Assembly: GCA_947626585.1 (NCBI GenBank)
Contig: CANQSU010000007.1
Coordinates: 1-35,796 of the forward strand
Direction: 5' to 3'
DNA from: an uncultured Oscillospiraceae bacterium
GTDB lineage: Bacteria > Bacillota > Clostridia > Oscillospirales > Oscillospiraceae
Length of the DNA: 35,796 nucleotides
Positions 1 through 8,915 of this stretch are shown here, in pieces. Under the pieces are notes generated by a model that worked only from the letters and a program-made list of their open reading frames with translations, was not told the origin of the DNA and did not search any database. Every line of letters begins with the position of its first letter. The stretch's first letter is position 1. The position numbers and the translations under genes are program-made.

Positions 1-1
1 A

Positions 2-32
2 CCACCAGTCCTGTTTCGCACAGAACTGGTGG
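2..32. terminator. Hairpin, possible terminator of an upstream gene
   Basis: CCACCAGT-c-CTGT-ttcgc-ACAG-a-ACTGGTGG; 12 paired positions with one mismatch; T-rich but not pure T tract follows. Confidence 0.4.
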
Positions 33-102
33 CCTAACCTTTTGCTTTTTGTGTCTACTATCTCTTGACTATTTCACGCACAAAGCGTGCTCCTCTTTTT
101 CG

Positions 103-220
103 TGATGGAGACAAGGGCTCCGGACCCTCAGCCTCCCGGATGCGGACCGAACGCTCCCGCGCGGTCCCAGACGACCGTCCAGGACAACGGAAAATGGCCT
201 GGTACCAACGCTTTGCGGGT
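103..220. repeat. Degenerate tRNA 3'-half-derived repeat, left copy
   Basis: Aligns with 35512-35635: shared ggatgcg(g/a)accgaacgctc(c/t)cgc and acggaaaatggcct(g/a)gtaccaacgctttgcgg; T-loop and CCA end are mutated. Confidence 0.65.
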
Positions 221-460
221 CTTACACCCTTCACGAACGGATATAGCGCACGCCCTATCGCCGCTTATTATTGAGGTCTGACGCAGATGGCATACACCTG
301 CGGCATGTCCCTCTTTTTTGTTTAAGGCGCACCTCCAATGTACGCATTGGAGCCGCACCACGTAGTGTATCAGAACATCCCCCGATTGTAAATACCCTAT
401 CTTCCGGCGCGCAGAGCAGTTGGATGACCGCGCCATGTCCCATCCTCCGCGCACTTCCTC

Positions 461-489
461 TTGCGCGGGGCCGCTCCGCATGATAAAAT
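461..489 (+). promoter_or_regulatory. Candidate promoter for the xdhC-like gene
   Basis: TTGCGC - 17 nt - TAAAAT with extended TGA just before the -10; ~57 nt upstream of the ATG. Confidence 0.45.
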
Positions 490-545
490 AGAGACGAAAA
501 AGACGGGACAGCGGACGAAGAAGCTGCGGCAAAAGGAGGACGAGC

Positions 546-1577
546 ATGTATCAGAATGACTATGCACAAATGGCTGCCCATCTCGAAGCGGGCGAGGGCA
601 TGGTCATACGAACAGTGATCCTCGGTCAGTCCGGTACGATCGCTCAGGACATGACCCGTACCCTTGCGCCCATTGCCGTGCCCGCGCATGGCAGCGCTGC
701 TGTAAAGCCCCGTTTTTCCTGCAAAGACGGATTTTTTCACATAGAAGAGCCTGTGCTGCCCCCGGAACGGCTCCTCATACTGGGCGGCGGGCACATCGCT
801 CTGCCCTTATGCCAGTTTGCCGCCCAATGCGGCTTCCGCGTGTTTGTGGCAGACGACCGCCCCGACTTTGCAAATGCAGACCGCTTTCCCCAGGCGGACG
901 GCGTCCTCTGCGACAGCTTTGACAAGGCTATCGAGACCCTCCGCATCACGCCATATGACTACGTGGTCATCATCACCCGCGGCCATACGCACGACGCCGA
1001 CTGTCTGCGAACCATCCTCCCGGGAACACAGCCGGCCTATCTGGGCATGATCGGTTCCCGGCGGCGGGTCAGCGGTCTTCTCGCCGCGCTGGAGAAAGAG
1101 GGTCTTGACCCGGAGCGGCTCGCGCATATAAACACGCCCATCGGCCTGAAGATCGGCGCGGTGACCCCGGCGGAGATCGCCGTCTCCATTCTGGCGGAGC
1201 TGATCGCCCGCAGACGTCTTCCGGACGAAAGTCCTGTTCCGCGGTCAGTGGCTGATACCGATCTGGAGCCGGACATCGTGCGCTATCTGGCGGAAGACCA
1301 TGACCCGAAGGCCATCGTCACCGTTGTGGAGACAAAGGGCTCTACGCCAAGGGGTCCCGGCGCGAAAATGGCCGTCAGTCCGCGGGGACAGGTGACCGGT
1401 TCTATCGGGGGTGGCTGCAGCGAGGGCTCTGTCATTCTGGACGCCATCGACATCATAGGGACCGGCCGATACAAGCTCGCGCATATCGACATGACCGGTG
1501 AAGTGGCCGAATCAGAGGGCATGGTCTGCGGCGGCACCATGACAGTCCTCATCGAGGACGGCACCGAGACGCTATGA
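546..1577 (+). CDS. XdhC/CoxI family Mo-hydroxylase maturation protein
   Basis: Rossmann motif LLILGGGHIALPLCQFA; C-terminal ETKGSTPRGPGAKM...GSIGGGCSEGSV...MVCGGTMTVLIE typical of XdhC_CoxI; AGGAGG RBS. Confidence 0.85.
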   Translation: MYQNDYAQMAAHLEAGEGMVIRTVILGQSGTIAQDMTRTLAPIAVPAHGSAAVKPRFSCKDGFFHIEEPVLPPERLLILGGGHIALPLCQFAAQCGFRVFVADDRPDFANADRFPQADGVLCDSFDKAIETLRITPYDYVVIITRGHTHDADCLRTILPGTQPAYLGMIGSRRRVSGLLAALEKEGLDPERLAHINTPIGLKIGAVTPAEIAVSILAELIARRRLPDESPVPRSVADTDLEPDIVRYLAEDHDPKAIVTVVETKGSTPRGPGAKMAVSPRGQVTGSIGGGCSEGSVILDAIDIIGTGRYKLAHIDMTGEVAESEGMVCGGTMTVLIEDGTETL

Positions 1578-2725
1578 TCTACGCCGATCACGCCGCGACG
1601 ACGCCTCTTGCCCCCGAGGTGCTGGAGGCCATGCTCCCTTATCTGCGGGAGCAATATGGCAACGCCTCTTCTCTGTACCGTCTGGGGCGCCAGGCCCGAC
1701 AGGCCATCGAAGACGCCCGGCAGACCGTAGCATCGCTCGTGGGGGCGGACCCCAGAGAGATATACTTCACCTCCGGCGGAACAGAGGCCGACAACTGGGC
1801 CGTCAAAGGTGTCGCCCGCTGGCGGGCCGCCGCCGGAAAGCGGCATATCATTTCCACCTCCATCGAGCACCACGCGGTGCTTTTGAGCACGAAGGCCCTG
1901 CAGGAAGAGGCGTTTGAGCTCAGCTGCCTGGCCCCGGACGCCGGCGGATTCATCTCCCCCGAGGCTGTCCTCACCGCGCTGCGGTCGGATACGGCTGTCG
2001 TGTCCGTCATGTATGCCAACAACGAGATCGGCTCCATCCAGCCCATCGATAAGATCGGAGCCATCTGTCGGGAGGCCGACGTCCCATTCCACACGGACGC
2101 CGTTCAGGCCGCCGGGATCCTGCCCATTGACGTAAAAGCGCAAAACATCGATCTGATGAGCCTTTCGGCCCATAAATTCTACGGCCCCAAAGGCGTAGGC
2201 GCGCTTTACTGCCGCCGGGGCATCCTTCCTCAGAAACTTCTGGACGGCGGCGCTCAGGAGAACGGCCGCCGGGCAGGCACAGAAAACCCCGCCCTCATCG
2301 TCGGGCTGGCCAAAGCACTGGAGCTCGCCTGCTCCCATGCGTCAGAGCGCGCAAAGCGTATCGCCGCCCTGCGGGATCTGGTGCAGGAGGGACTTCTCGC
2401 CATTGAGGGGAGCCAGCTCAACGGCGGTATGGATCCGCGTCTGCCGGGTATCGTCAACGTCTCCTTTTCCGGCGTGGACGGGCAGTCTCTCCTCTTCCAG
2501 CTGGATCTGGACGGCATCGCCGCCTCCTCCGGCGCGGCCTGCGCCTCCGGCTCCGTGGAACCAAGCCACGTCCTTCTGGCGCTCGGCGTCCCCTATGCCA
2601 AGGCACACGGTTCATTGCGTATATCCCTGGGCGCGGAGAACACCGTGCAGGACGCAGAGACCATCGTGCGCGCCGTAACAGAGGCCGTAGCCCTGCTCAG
2701 AAAGCGGCAGTCAGCCTCCCTGTGA
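1574..2725 (+). CDS. Cysteine desulfurase (NifS/IscS family)
   Basis: MIYADHAATTPLAPEVLEAM, SAHKFYGPKGVGALY (PLP Lys), SSGAACASGSVEPSHVL (catalytic Cys loop); 4-bp overlap with upstream CDS. Confidence 0.93.
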   Translation: MIYADHAATTPLAPEVLEAMLPYLREQYGNASSLYRLGRQARQAIEDARQTVASLVGADPREIYFTSGGTEADNWAVKGVARWRAAAGKRHIISTSIEHHAVLLSTKALQEEAFELSCLAPDAGGFISPEAVLTALRSDTAVVSVMYANNEIGSIQPIDKIGAICREADVPFHTDAVQAAGILPIDVKAQNIDLMSLSAHKFYGPKGVGALYCRRGILPQKLLDGGAQENGRRAGTENPALIVGLAKALELACSHASERAKRIAALRDLVQEGLLAIEGSQLNGGMDPRLPGIVNVSFSGVDGQSLLFQLDLDGIAASSGAACASGSVEPSHVLLALGVPYAKAHGSLRISLGAENTVQDAETIVRAVTEAVALLRKRQSASL

Positions 2726-2914
2726 GCCGATCTATGCGTTATGATATCCTCCTTTGTTACTCTGGAGCGGCCGGCAGACCTTCTCCAGCTTAGCATGGGA
2801 GGCTATCTTTTTCTCAGCATAGGCGCGGCCCTTTTGGTCAGCGCTCCCAGCCCGGGGCGGACGACTCTTCCGCAGATCTCATACGCCCCCGCCAGGACCG
2901 TACATGCGCTCTGG

Positions 2915-3415
2915 CTACAGCAGCGCGCAATCTGCCGGCCGGCCGGAGAGCATCTCCAGTCCGTGGGCCAGCGCTGGCAGCACCGCCGCCAGGTTCTCCT
3001 GCGCCGCCTTCGGCGAGCCGGGCAGATTCACGATCAGGCTGCCGCCCCGGATGCCCGCCTGGGCCCGGGAGAGCATGGCCCGGTCTGTGATCTGCGCCGA
3101 GGCGTACCGCATGGCCTCCGGGATGCCCGGCGTCAGGCGCCGGCACACCGCCAGCGTGGCCTCCGGCGTCACGTCCCTGGGGGCAAAACCGGTGCCTCCC
3201 GTGGTCACGATCAGCTCCGCTCCCAGCTGATCCGCCCAGCGGATGAGCGCATCCTCGATCTCGGTCTGTTCATCGGGCACGATGGCCGTCACGGCGATCT
3301 CGTACCCCGCCTGCTCCAGCATCCGGCACACCGCGGGACCGGCCCCGTCCGGCCGCTCCCCCCGGGCGCTCCGGTCGCTCACCGTCAGCACAGCCGCTCT
3401 ATACATCCTGTTCAT
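2915..3415 (-). CDS. mogA: MogA/MoaB family molybdopterin adenylyltransferase
   Basis: AAVLTVSDRSARGERPDGAGPAV; ELIVTTGGTGFAPRDVTPEAT; LIVNLPGSPKAAQENLAAVLPAL. Confidence 0.9.
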   Translation of the reverse strand: MNRMYRAAVLTVSDRSARGERPDGAGPAVCRMLEQAGYEIAVTAIVPDEQTEIEDALIRWADQLGAELIVTTGGTGFAPRDVTPEATLAVCRRLTPGIPEAMRYASAQITDRAMLSRAQAGIRGGSLIVNLPGSPKAAQENLAAVLPALAHGLEMLSGRPADCALL

Positions 3416-4451
3416 CCTCCCGCAATAACATGATATCCTCCGGCGCGACGGCGACCGTTATCTCCCCCTTATCGGGCACGGCCTGCCACGCGCTTTTTTC
3501 CATCTCCATCCGCAGCGGCGGCCCATTCGGCGCGCCGCCCTTCGGCCGCAGCAGCACGATGGTGGAAAACACGTCCTCCACCACTCTCTCCACGGCGCAG
3601 ACAAAGGCGTTCCCCTCCCCCGGCCGGGCCGGATGGACGTGGTGGGCCCGCACGCCGATGCGCCGGACGCTCTCCGGCACCGGTCCGCCCGTCCGCAGCG
3701 CCACGCCCCAGGCCGGGACAAGAAGCCCCTCCGGACAGGGCTGCACATCGGCATAGTTCCTGCAGCCGGACAACCGGGCCGCCGCCTCCGTGCCCGGATC
3801 CCGGAACAGGCCCTCCAGCTCCTGCACCCGCTGGGAGCGGCCCCGGTCCAGCACACACACCCTCCGGCAGTTGCGAAATACCTCGCCCCTGTCGTGGGAT
3901 ACCCACACCACCGGGCCGGAAAAAGCGTCCAGAGCCTCGGTCAGCTCCAGCTCCAGCTGATAGCGCATGTAGCTGTCCAGGGCGGAGAAGGGCTCGTCCA
4001 GCAGCAGCGCCTTCGGCTCCGAGGCCAGGATACGGGCCAGGGCCGTGCGCTGCTGCTGTCCCCCGGACAGCTGGCCCGGCTTTTGGCGGGCAGCTCCCGT
4101 CAGTCCGAAGCGCTCCATGAGCGCCTCCGCCCGCTCCCGGCGCGCTCTCCGGTCCGGCACCGCCGCGGCGATGTTCTGCGCCACCGTCATGTGGGGGAAC
4201 AGGGCGTACTGCTGGAAGAGATACCCCACACGCCGCTTCCGGGGCGGCAGGTCTATTTTCGCGGCGCTGTCGAAGAGTACCGTCCCGTCCAGCTCGATGC
4301 GCCCCTCGTCCGGCGTCAGGATGCCGGCGATGCACCGGAGCGTCACGCTCTTGCCGCAGCCCGAGGCCCCCAGCAGCGCCAGCCGCTCCCCGTCCGTATC
4401 GAACCGCACACGCAGATCGAACTCCGGCAGACGCTTTGTTATGTCAACCAT
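3399..4451 (-). CDS. modC: Molybdate ABC transporter ATP-binding protein
   Basis: Walker A GASGCGKS, signature LSGGQQQRTALARILASEPKALLLDEPFSALD, C-terminal TOBE/MOP-like region; start set at MVDITKRL. Confidence 0.92.
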   Translation of the reverse strand: MVDITKRLPEFDLRVRFDTDGERLALLGASGCGKSVTLRCIAGILTPDEGRIELDGTVLFDSAAKIDLPPRKRRVGYLFQQYALFPHMTVAQNIAAAVPDRRARRERAEALMERFGLTGAARQKPGQLSGGQQQRTALARILASEPKALLLDEPFSALDSYMRYQLELELTEALDAFSGPVVWVSHDRGEVFRNCRRVCVLDRGRSQRVQELEGLFRDPGTEAAARLSGCRNYADVQPCPEGLLVPAWGVALRTGGPVPESVRRIGVRAHHVHPARPGEGNAFVCAVERVVEDVFSTIVLLRPKGGAPNGPPLRMEMEKSAWQAVPDKGEITVAVAPEDIMLLREDEQDV

Positions 4452-5137
4452 CAGCTCCACTTGGCGCGCCTCCTTCCCGTCCTGCGCTGCTTCGCCTCCA
4501 GCAGGTTCACTGCCATAAGGAACACCGCGGAGATGGCGGCGTTGACCAGCACCCACCGCAGTGCCCCCGCGTCGTCCCCTGTGCGCCAGAGCTGGTAGAC
4601 CGTGGTGGACACGGTGGCCGTCCGGCCGGGGGTATAGCCCGCCACCATGGACGTGGCCCCGTACTCCCCCAGGCACCGGGCGAAGGCCAGCACCGTCCCG
4701 GCCAGGATGCCCTGGCGGCACACGGGCATGCGCACCCGCCAGAACACCCAGGCGTCAGACCGGCCCAGAGTGCGTCCCGCGTCCGCCAGATCCTCGTCGA
4801 AGCTCTCGAAGGCGCCCCGGGCCGTGCGGTACATCAGCGGGAACGCCACCACCGCCGAGGCGGCGATGGCCGCCGGCCACGCCATCACCAGGCGCACGCC
4901 AAACCGCGCCAGCACCCAGGCGCCCAAAGGGCGCCGGGGTCCCAGCAGCACCAGCAGCAGCCAGCCCACCACTGTGGGCGGCAGCACCAGCGGCAGCGTC
5001 AGCACCACGTCCAGCGCCCCCTTCACCAGCCGGGGCAGCCGGGCGATGCAGCAGGCCGCCAAGATACCCAGAAAGAAGACCAGCACGGTGGATATGGCCG
5101 CGATGCGCAGGGAGTTAAAAAGGGGGAACCAGTCCAT
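4451..5137 (-). CDS. modB: Molybdate ABC transporter permease
   Basis: MDWFPLFNSLRIAAISTVLVFFLG; TLPLVLPPTVVGWLLLVLLG; RTLGRSDAWVFWRVRMP EAA-like loop; adjacent to modA and modC. Confidence 0.93.
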   Translation of the reverse strand: MDWFPLFNSLRIAAISTVLVFFLGILAACCIARLPRLVKGALDVVLTLPLVLPPTVVGWLLLVLLGPRRPLGAWVLARFGVRLVMAWPAAIAASAVVAFPLMYRTARGAFESFDEDLADAGRTLGRSDAWVFWRVRMPVCRQGILAGTVLAFARCLGEYGATSMVAGYTPGRTATVSTTVYQLWRTGDDAGALRWVLVNAAISAVFLMAVNLLEAKQRRTGRRRAKWS

Positions 5138-5148
5138 GTCGCTTCCTC

Positions 5149-5979
5149 TTACGTCAGGGGCGTGAAGCCCACGCCTGCAAATATCCCGCCGGCGGCGTCC
5201 CCGGTGAGGTAATCCAGAAACGCCTTCGCCTCGTCCGGATGGGCGGAGGCGGCCGTCACCGCGGCGGGATAGATCACCTGGCCGCACATCTCCTCCGTGG
5301 CCTCGTCCACGGCGGTCAGGCCGGCGGAGAAGGCGTCGGTGGCGTAGATGACGCCGCAGTCCGCCGCGGCCTCGTCCACCTGGGTGGTGACCTCCTTGAC
5401 GTTGGAACCGTAGGTCAGCAGCCCGTCGCCGGCCATCTGTTCCTCGTCCAGTTCATAGTAGGCGAATATCTTCTGGGTGTACGCCCCCACGGGCACGTCG
5501 CTGTTGCCCATGGCCAGCAGCACGTCCCCCGCCTTCAGCAGATCTGCCAGGCCGTCGAAGCTCTCCACGCCCTTGGGGTCGCCCTCCGGCACTGCCAGCA
5601 CCACCTTGTTCTCCAGCAGGTCAAGCCGGGTGCCTTCCAGCACGCCGTCCTCCCCCTCCAGGGTGTCCATCTGCTTGGGCGCGGCGGAGAGGAACAGGTC
5701 GCACACCGCCCCCTCCTCGATCTGGGTCAGCAGGGTGCCGGAGGAGTCGTAGGTGGCCGTGACGGTCACGTTCGGAGCCTCGGCCTTGTAGGCCTCGATG
5801 ATCTGGTCCATGGTCTCCGTCAGGGACGCGGCGGCAAATACGTTCAGCTCCACCGGCTCCGTCTCAGCAGCCTCTTCCTTTTCCGACTCCGCCTCCGTGG
5901 CCTTCGCTCCGCAGCCTGCCAGCAGCAGGCATACGCACAGCAGCAGCGCCAGTACGGTCAGCATTTTCTTCATGCTCAT
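5149..5979 (-). CDS. modA: Molybdate-binding lipoprotein
   Basis: Lipobox LLLAGCG; LNVFAAASLTETMDQIIEAYKAEAPNVTVTATYDSSGTLLTQIEEGAVCDLFLSA. Confidence 0.95.
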   Translation of the reverse strand: MSMKKMLTVLALLLCVCLLLAGCGAKATEAESEKEEAAETEPVELNVFAAASLTETMDQIIEAYKAEAPNVTVTATYDSSGTLLTQIEEGAVCDLFLSAAPKQMDTLEGEDGVLEGTRLDLLENKVVLAVPEGDPKGVESFDGLADLLKAGDVLLAMGNSDVPVGAYTQKIFAYYELDEEQMAGDGLLTYGSNVKEVTTQVDEAAADCGVIYATDAFSAGLTAVDEATEEMCGQVIYPAAVTAASAHPDEAKAFLDYLTGDAAGGIFAGVGFTPLT

Positions 5980-6000
5980 CTTTTTCCTTTCTGTTGTTTA

Positions 6001-7020
6001 TTATTTTCCAAAGGGGCAGTCGGGCCAGTGACAGGGCTTGCACCCCAGGCACAGCCCGCCCTCGCCCAGCGCGGTGATATCTGTCCTGGATATCTCCACC
6101 CCCGCGGCGATGCGGGGCAGCAGCAGGTCGAACACCGTGGCTCCTGCGTACATCACGCAGCCGGGCAGGCCCAGCACGGGCTTTCCGTCCTGCCAGTACC
6201 CCAGCAGGAACATGGCCCCCGGCAGCACCGGCGCGCCGTAGGACACCACCCGCGCCCCGCTGTCGCGGATGGCCCCCGGCGTGTTGTCGTCCGGGTCCAC
6301 GCTCATGCCCCCGGTGCACAGCACCATGTCCGCGCCGCTGTCCCGCGCCGCGGCGATGGCGGCTGTCACCGTCTGCCGCTCGTCCCCGGGGTAGCTTACC
6401 GACAGCGTCTCGATGCCGTAGGCGGCCAGCTTTTGGCGCACCACCGGGGTGAAGGTGTCCTGGATAAGCCCCTTTTGCACCTCGCTGCCCGTGGCCACGA
6501 TGGCCGCCGTCTTCAGCTTCCAGGGCAGCACGGCCAGCAGCGGCCCGCCGCCCGCAGCCGCCTCCGCCGCGCACAGCTTCCGCTCCTCTATCACCAGGGG
6601 GATGACCCGGGTGCCCGCCAGCTTGTCCCCCGCTTTCACGGCCGTGTTCCCCTTCCGGGTGGCAATCATCAGCTCGTCCATGCCGTTGACCGCCAGCAGC
6701 CGGGCGCTGTCCACCTGAAAAAGTCCGTCGCAGGCCGCGGTAAGCTCGATCTTCCCCTCCCGCACCTCGCTCCAGGTCATGTTTTCCCGGCCGCACAGCG
6801 CCGCGAGGCGCTCCGCCGCGTCGTTTTCGTGGACCATCCCCGGCGTCATCTCCCATACGTACAGATGCTCCTTGCCCATGGCCAGCAGCACCGGGATGTC
6901 CTCCGCCGCCACCACGTGGCCCTTGCGGAACCGGGGGCCCTTGAACTTGTCCTTCACGATCATGGTCATGTCGTGGCACAGCACGTGCCCCACCGCATCC
7001 TCTGTCTTTATCAGCTTCAT
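6001..7020 (-). CDS. MoeA-like molybdopterin-binding protein
   Basis: ATGSEV..., ADMVLCTGGMSVDPDDNTPGAIRDSGARVVSYGAPVLPGAMFLLGY, VLGLPGCVMYAGATVFDLLLPRI; Cys-rich tail CLGCKPCHWPDCPFGK. Confidence 0.88.
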   Translation of the reverse strand: MKLIKTEDAVGHVLCHDMTMIVKDKFKGPRFRKGHVVAAEDIPVLLAMGKEHLYVWEMTPGMVHENDAAERLAALCGRENMTWSEVREGKIELTAACDGLFQVDSARLLAVNGMDELMIATRKGNTAVKAGDKLAGTRVIPLVIEERKLCAAEAAAGGGPLLAVLPWKLKTAAIVATGSEVQKGLIQDTFTPVVRQKLAAYGIETLSVSYPGDERQTVTAAIAAARDSGADMVLCTGGMSVDPDDNTPGAIRDSGARVVSYGAPVLPGAMFLLGYWQDGKPVLGLPGCVMYAGATVFDLLLPRIAAGVEISRTDITALGEGGLCLGCKPCHWPDCPFGK

Positions 7021-7460
7021 CCTTCCCGCTCCTTTATCGTGATCTCGTCCCCCGGCCGGACGACGCCCTCTCTCACCACCACCGCGAACACGCCCTCCGT
7101 GGGCATGACGCACCGGCCCGCCGCCTTCTTGATGGCGCAGTCGCTGTGACACTGCTTGCCGATCTGGGTGATCTCGATCTCCGTCTCGCCCACGGCCAGA
7201 TGCGTGCCCACCGGCAGGCTCTTCAGGTCCAGTCCCCGGGTGTTGATGTTCTCCGCGAACACCCCCGCGTCCAGCTCGACGGGGCACGCCGCCCGCATCC
7301 CGTCCACGCTCTCCTGGGCCAGCAGGCTGATCTGCCGGTGCCAGTCGCCGGCGTGGGCGTCCCCCACGATACCGTGGCGCAGCCGCAGCTGGATCTGCGG
7401 CACCGGGTGCTTGCGCACGCCCTTTTTCTCGCTGATGTTCACCGATACCACCTCTGCCAT
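7017..7460 (-). CDS. MOSC domain-containing protein
   Basis: LRLRHGIVGDAHAGDWHRQISLLAQESV...FAENINTRGLDLKSLPVGTHLAVGETEIEITQIGKQCHSDCAI. Confidence 0.9.
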   Translation of the reverse strand: MAEVVSVNISEKKGVRKHPVPQIQLRLRHGIVGDAHAGDWHRQISLLAQESVDGMRAACPVELDAGVFAENINTRGLDLKSLPVGTHLAVGETEIEITQIGKQCHSDCAIKKAAGRCVMPTEGVFAVVVREGVVRPGDEITIKEREG

Positions 7461-7463
7461 GTC

Positions 7464-7955
7464 TCACGCCTCCTTCGCGCGGTAATCCCCGCTCTTGCCG
7501 CCTGTCTTCTCCACCAGGCGGATGTGTTCGATGCGCATGTCCTTCTGGATGGCCTTGCACATATCGTAGATCGTCAGCGCCGCCGCGCTCACCGCCGTCA
7601 GCGCCTCCATCTCCACGCCCGTCACGCCCTTGCAGCGCACACGGGCGCGTATCTCCACCCGGCAGGGGTCGTCCTCCAGGGCGAAGGCGATGTCCACCCC
7701 CGTCAGGGGCAGCTGGTGGCACATGGGGATCAGCTCCCAGGTATGCTTGGCCGCCTGGATGCCTGCCACCTGGGCCACCGCCAGCACGTCCCCCTTTTCC
7801 ACCGTCCCCGCCCGGATGCGTCCCAGGGTCTCCGGCGAGACCAGCACCGTACCGGCCGCCTCCGCCGTGCGCACCGTCTCCGCCTTGCCGGACACGTCCA
7901 CCATCCTGGCCCGGCCCTGTTCGTTGAAATGGGTAAGCTCGTCCATATCCGTCAT
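7464..7955 (-). CDS. moaC: Cyclic pyranopterin monophosphate synthase MoaC
   Basis: [73 protein letters not shown]. Confidence 0.96.
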   Translation of the reverse strand: MTDMDELTHFNEQGRARMVDVSGKAETVRTAEAAGTVLVSPETLGRIRAGTVEKGDVLAVAQVAGIQAAKHTWELIPMCHQLPLTGVDIAFALEDDPCRVEIRARVRCKGVTGVEMEALTAVSAAALTIYDMCKAIQKDMRIEHIRLVEKTGGKSGDYRAKEA

Positions 7956-8896
7956 CCTCCTATCTCATTCATGTCCCGGGGCGTGTCGCTGGGCCGCTCC
8001 GTCAGGTGGTGCCGCTGCGGCTTTGCCGCTATTCCCCTGCGGATGGCCGCCTCCAGCGCCGGGCCGCGCAGGCCCCGCAGAGGCACTTCCTCCCGGCTGT
8101 GCAGGCAGCCCTTCAGCCGTCCGTCCGCCGTCACGCGGATGCGCCGGCACCCGTCGCAGAAGGCGTGGCTCAGCGGGGAGATGAGCCCCACCGTGCCCGC
8201 CGCGCCCGGCAGCCGGTACAGCCGCGCTACCCCCTCGCCGGGCAGCGGCTCCAGCTGCGGGTACCGCTCCGGCACCGTGTCGCAGGGCAGAAAGCGGTCC
8301 TTCTCCCATCCGGCGCAGGGGCCCATGGGCATCAGCTCGATGAACCGCACCTGCCAGGGCCGGTCCCGGGTCAGGGCCAAAAAGTCCCCGATCTCGTCGT
8401 CATTGAAGCCGCCGATGAGCACGGCGTTGAGCTTGATATGCGCAAATCCCGCCCGCTCCGCGGCCTCTATCCCCGCCAGCACGTCGGCCAGCTCCCCCCG
8501 CCGGGTCATGGCCCGGTACCGCTCCGGCCGCAGGGTGTCCAGGCTGATGTTCAGCCGGTCCACCCCCGCCGCTCGCAGCGGTCCGGCCATGGCGGCCAGG
8601 GCTGTACCGTTGGTGGTCAGGCAAAGCTCTGCCAGCCCCGGCAGGGCCTTCAATCCCCGCGCGATGTCCAGTATCCCACGGCGTACCAGCGGCTCGCCGC
8701 CGGTCAGGCGTATCTTTTTCACGCCGCAGGCCACCGCGGCGCGCCCGATCTCCACGCACTCCTCCACGGAGAGGATGTCCTCATGCCGCCGCTTGGGCAC
8801 ACCGTCCTCCCCCATGCAGTACCGGCACCGCAGGTCGCACAGATCTGTCACCGACAGGCGCAGATGATCCACCTGCCGGCCGAATGTATCTCTCAT
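7952..8896 (-). CDS. moaA: GTP 3',8-cyclase MoaA (radical SAM)
   Basis: [21 protein letters not shown] (CxxxCxxC), [22 protein letters not shown]-like region, C-terminal [22 protein letters not shown]. Confidence 0.95.
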   Translation of the reverse strand: MRDTFGRQVDHLRLSVTDLCDLRCRYCMGEDGVPKRRHEDILSVEECVEIGRAAVACGVKKIRLTGGEPLVRRGILDIARGLKALPGLAELCLTTNGTALAAMAGPLRAAGVDRLNISLDTLRPERYRAMTRRGELADVLAGIEAAERAGFAHIKLNAVLIGGFNDDEIGDFLALTRDRPWQVRFIELMPMGPCAGWEKDRFLPCDTVPERYPQLEPLPGEGVARLYRLPGAAGTVGLISPLSHAFCDGCRRIRVTADGRLKGCLHSREEVPLRGLRGPALEAAIRRGIAAKPQRHHLTERPSDTPRDMNEIGG

Positions 8897-8915
8897 CGCC
8901 TCCCCGCCCCCTTCC

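Noticed and set aside
2741-3433. 230-aa + strand ORF overlapping mogA
   Set aside because: Antisense to mogA for most of its length, Arg/His-rich and motif-free.
5239-8867. Long + strand ORFs (636 aa, 573 aa) opposite modA/moeA/MOSC/moaC/moaA
   Set aside because: Antisense shadows produced by GC-rich codon usage of the real − strand genes.
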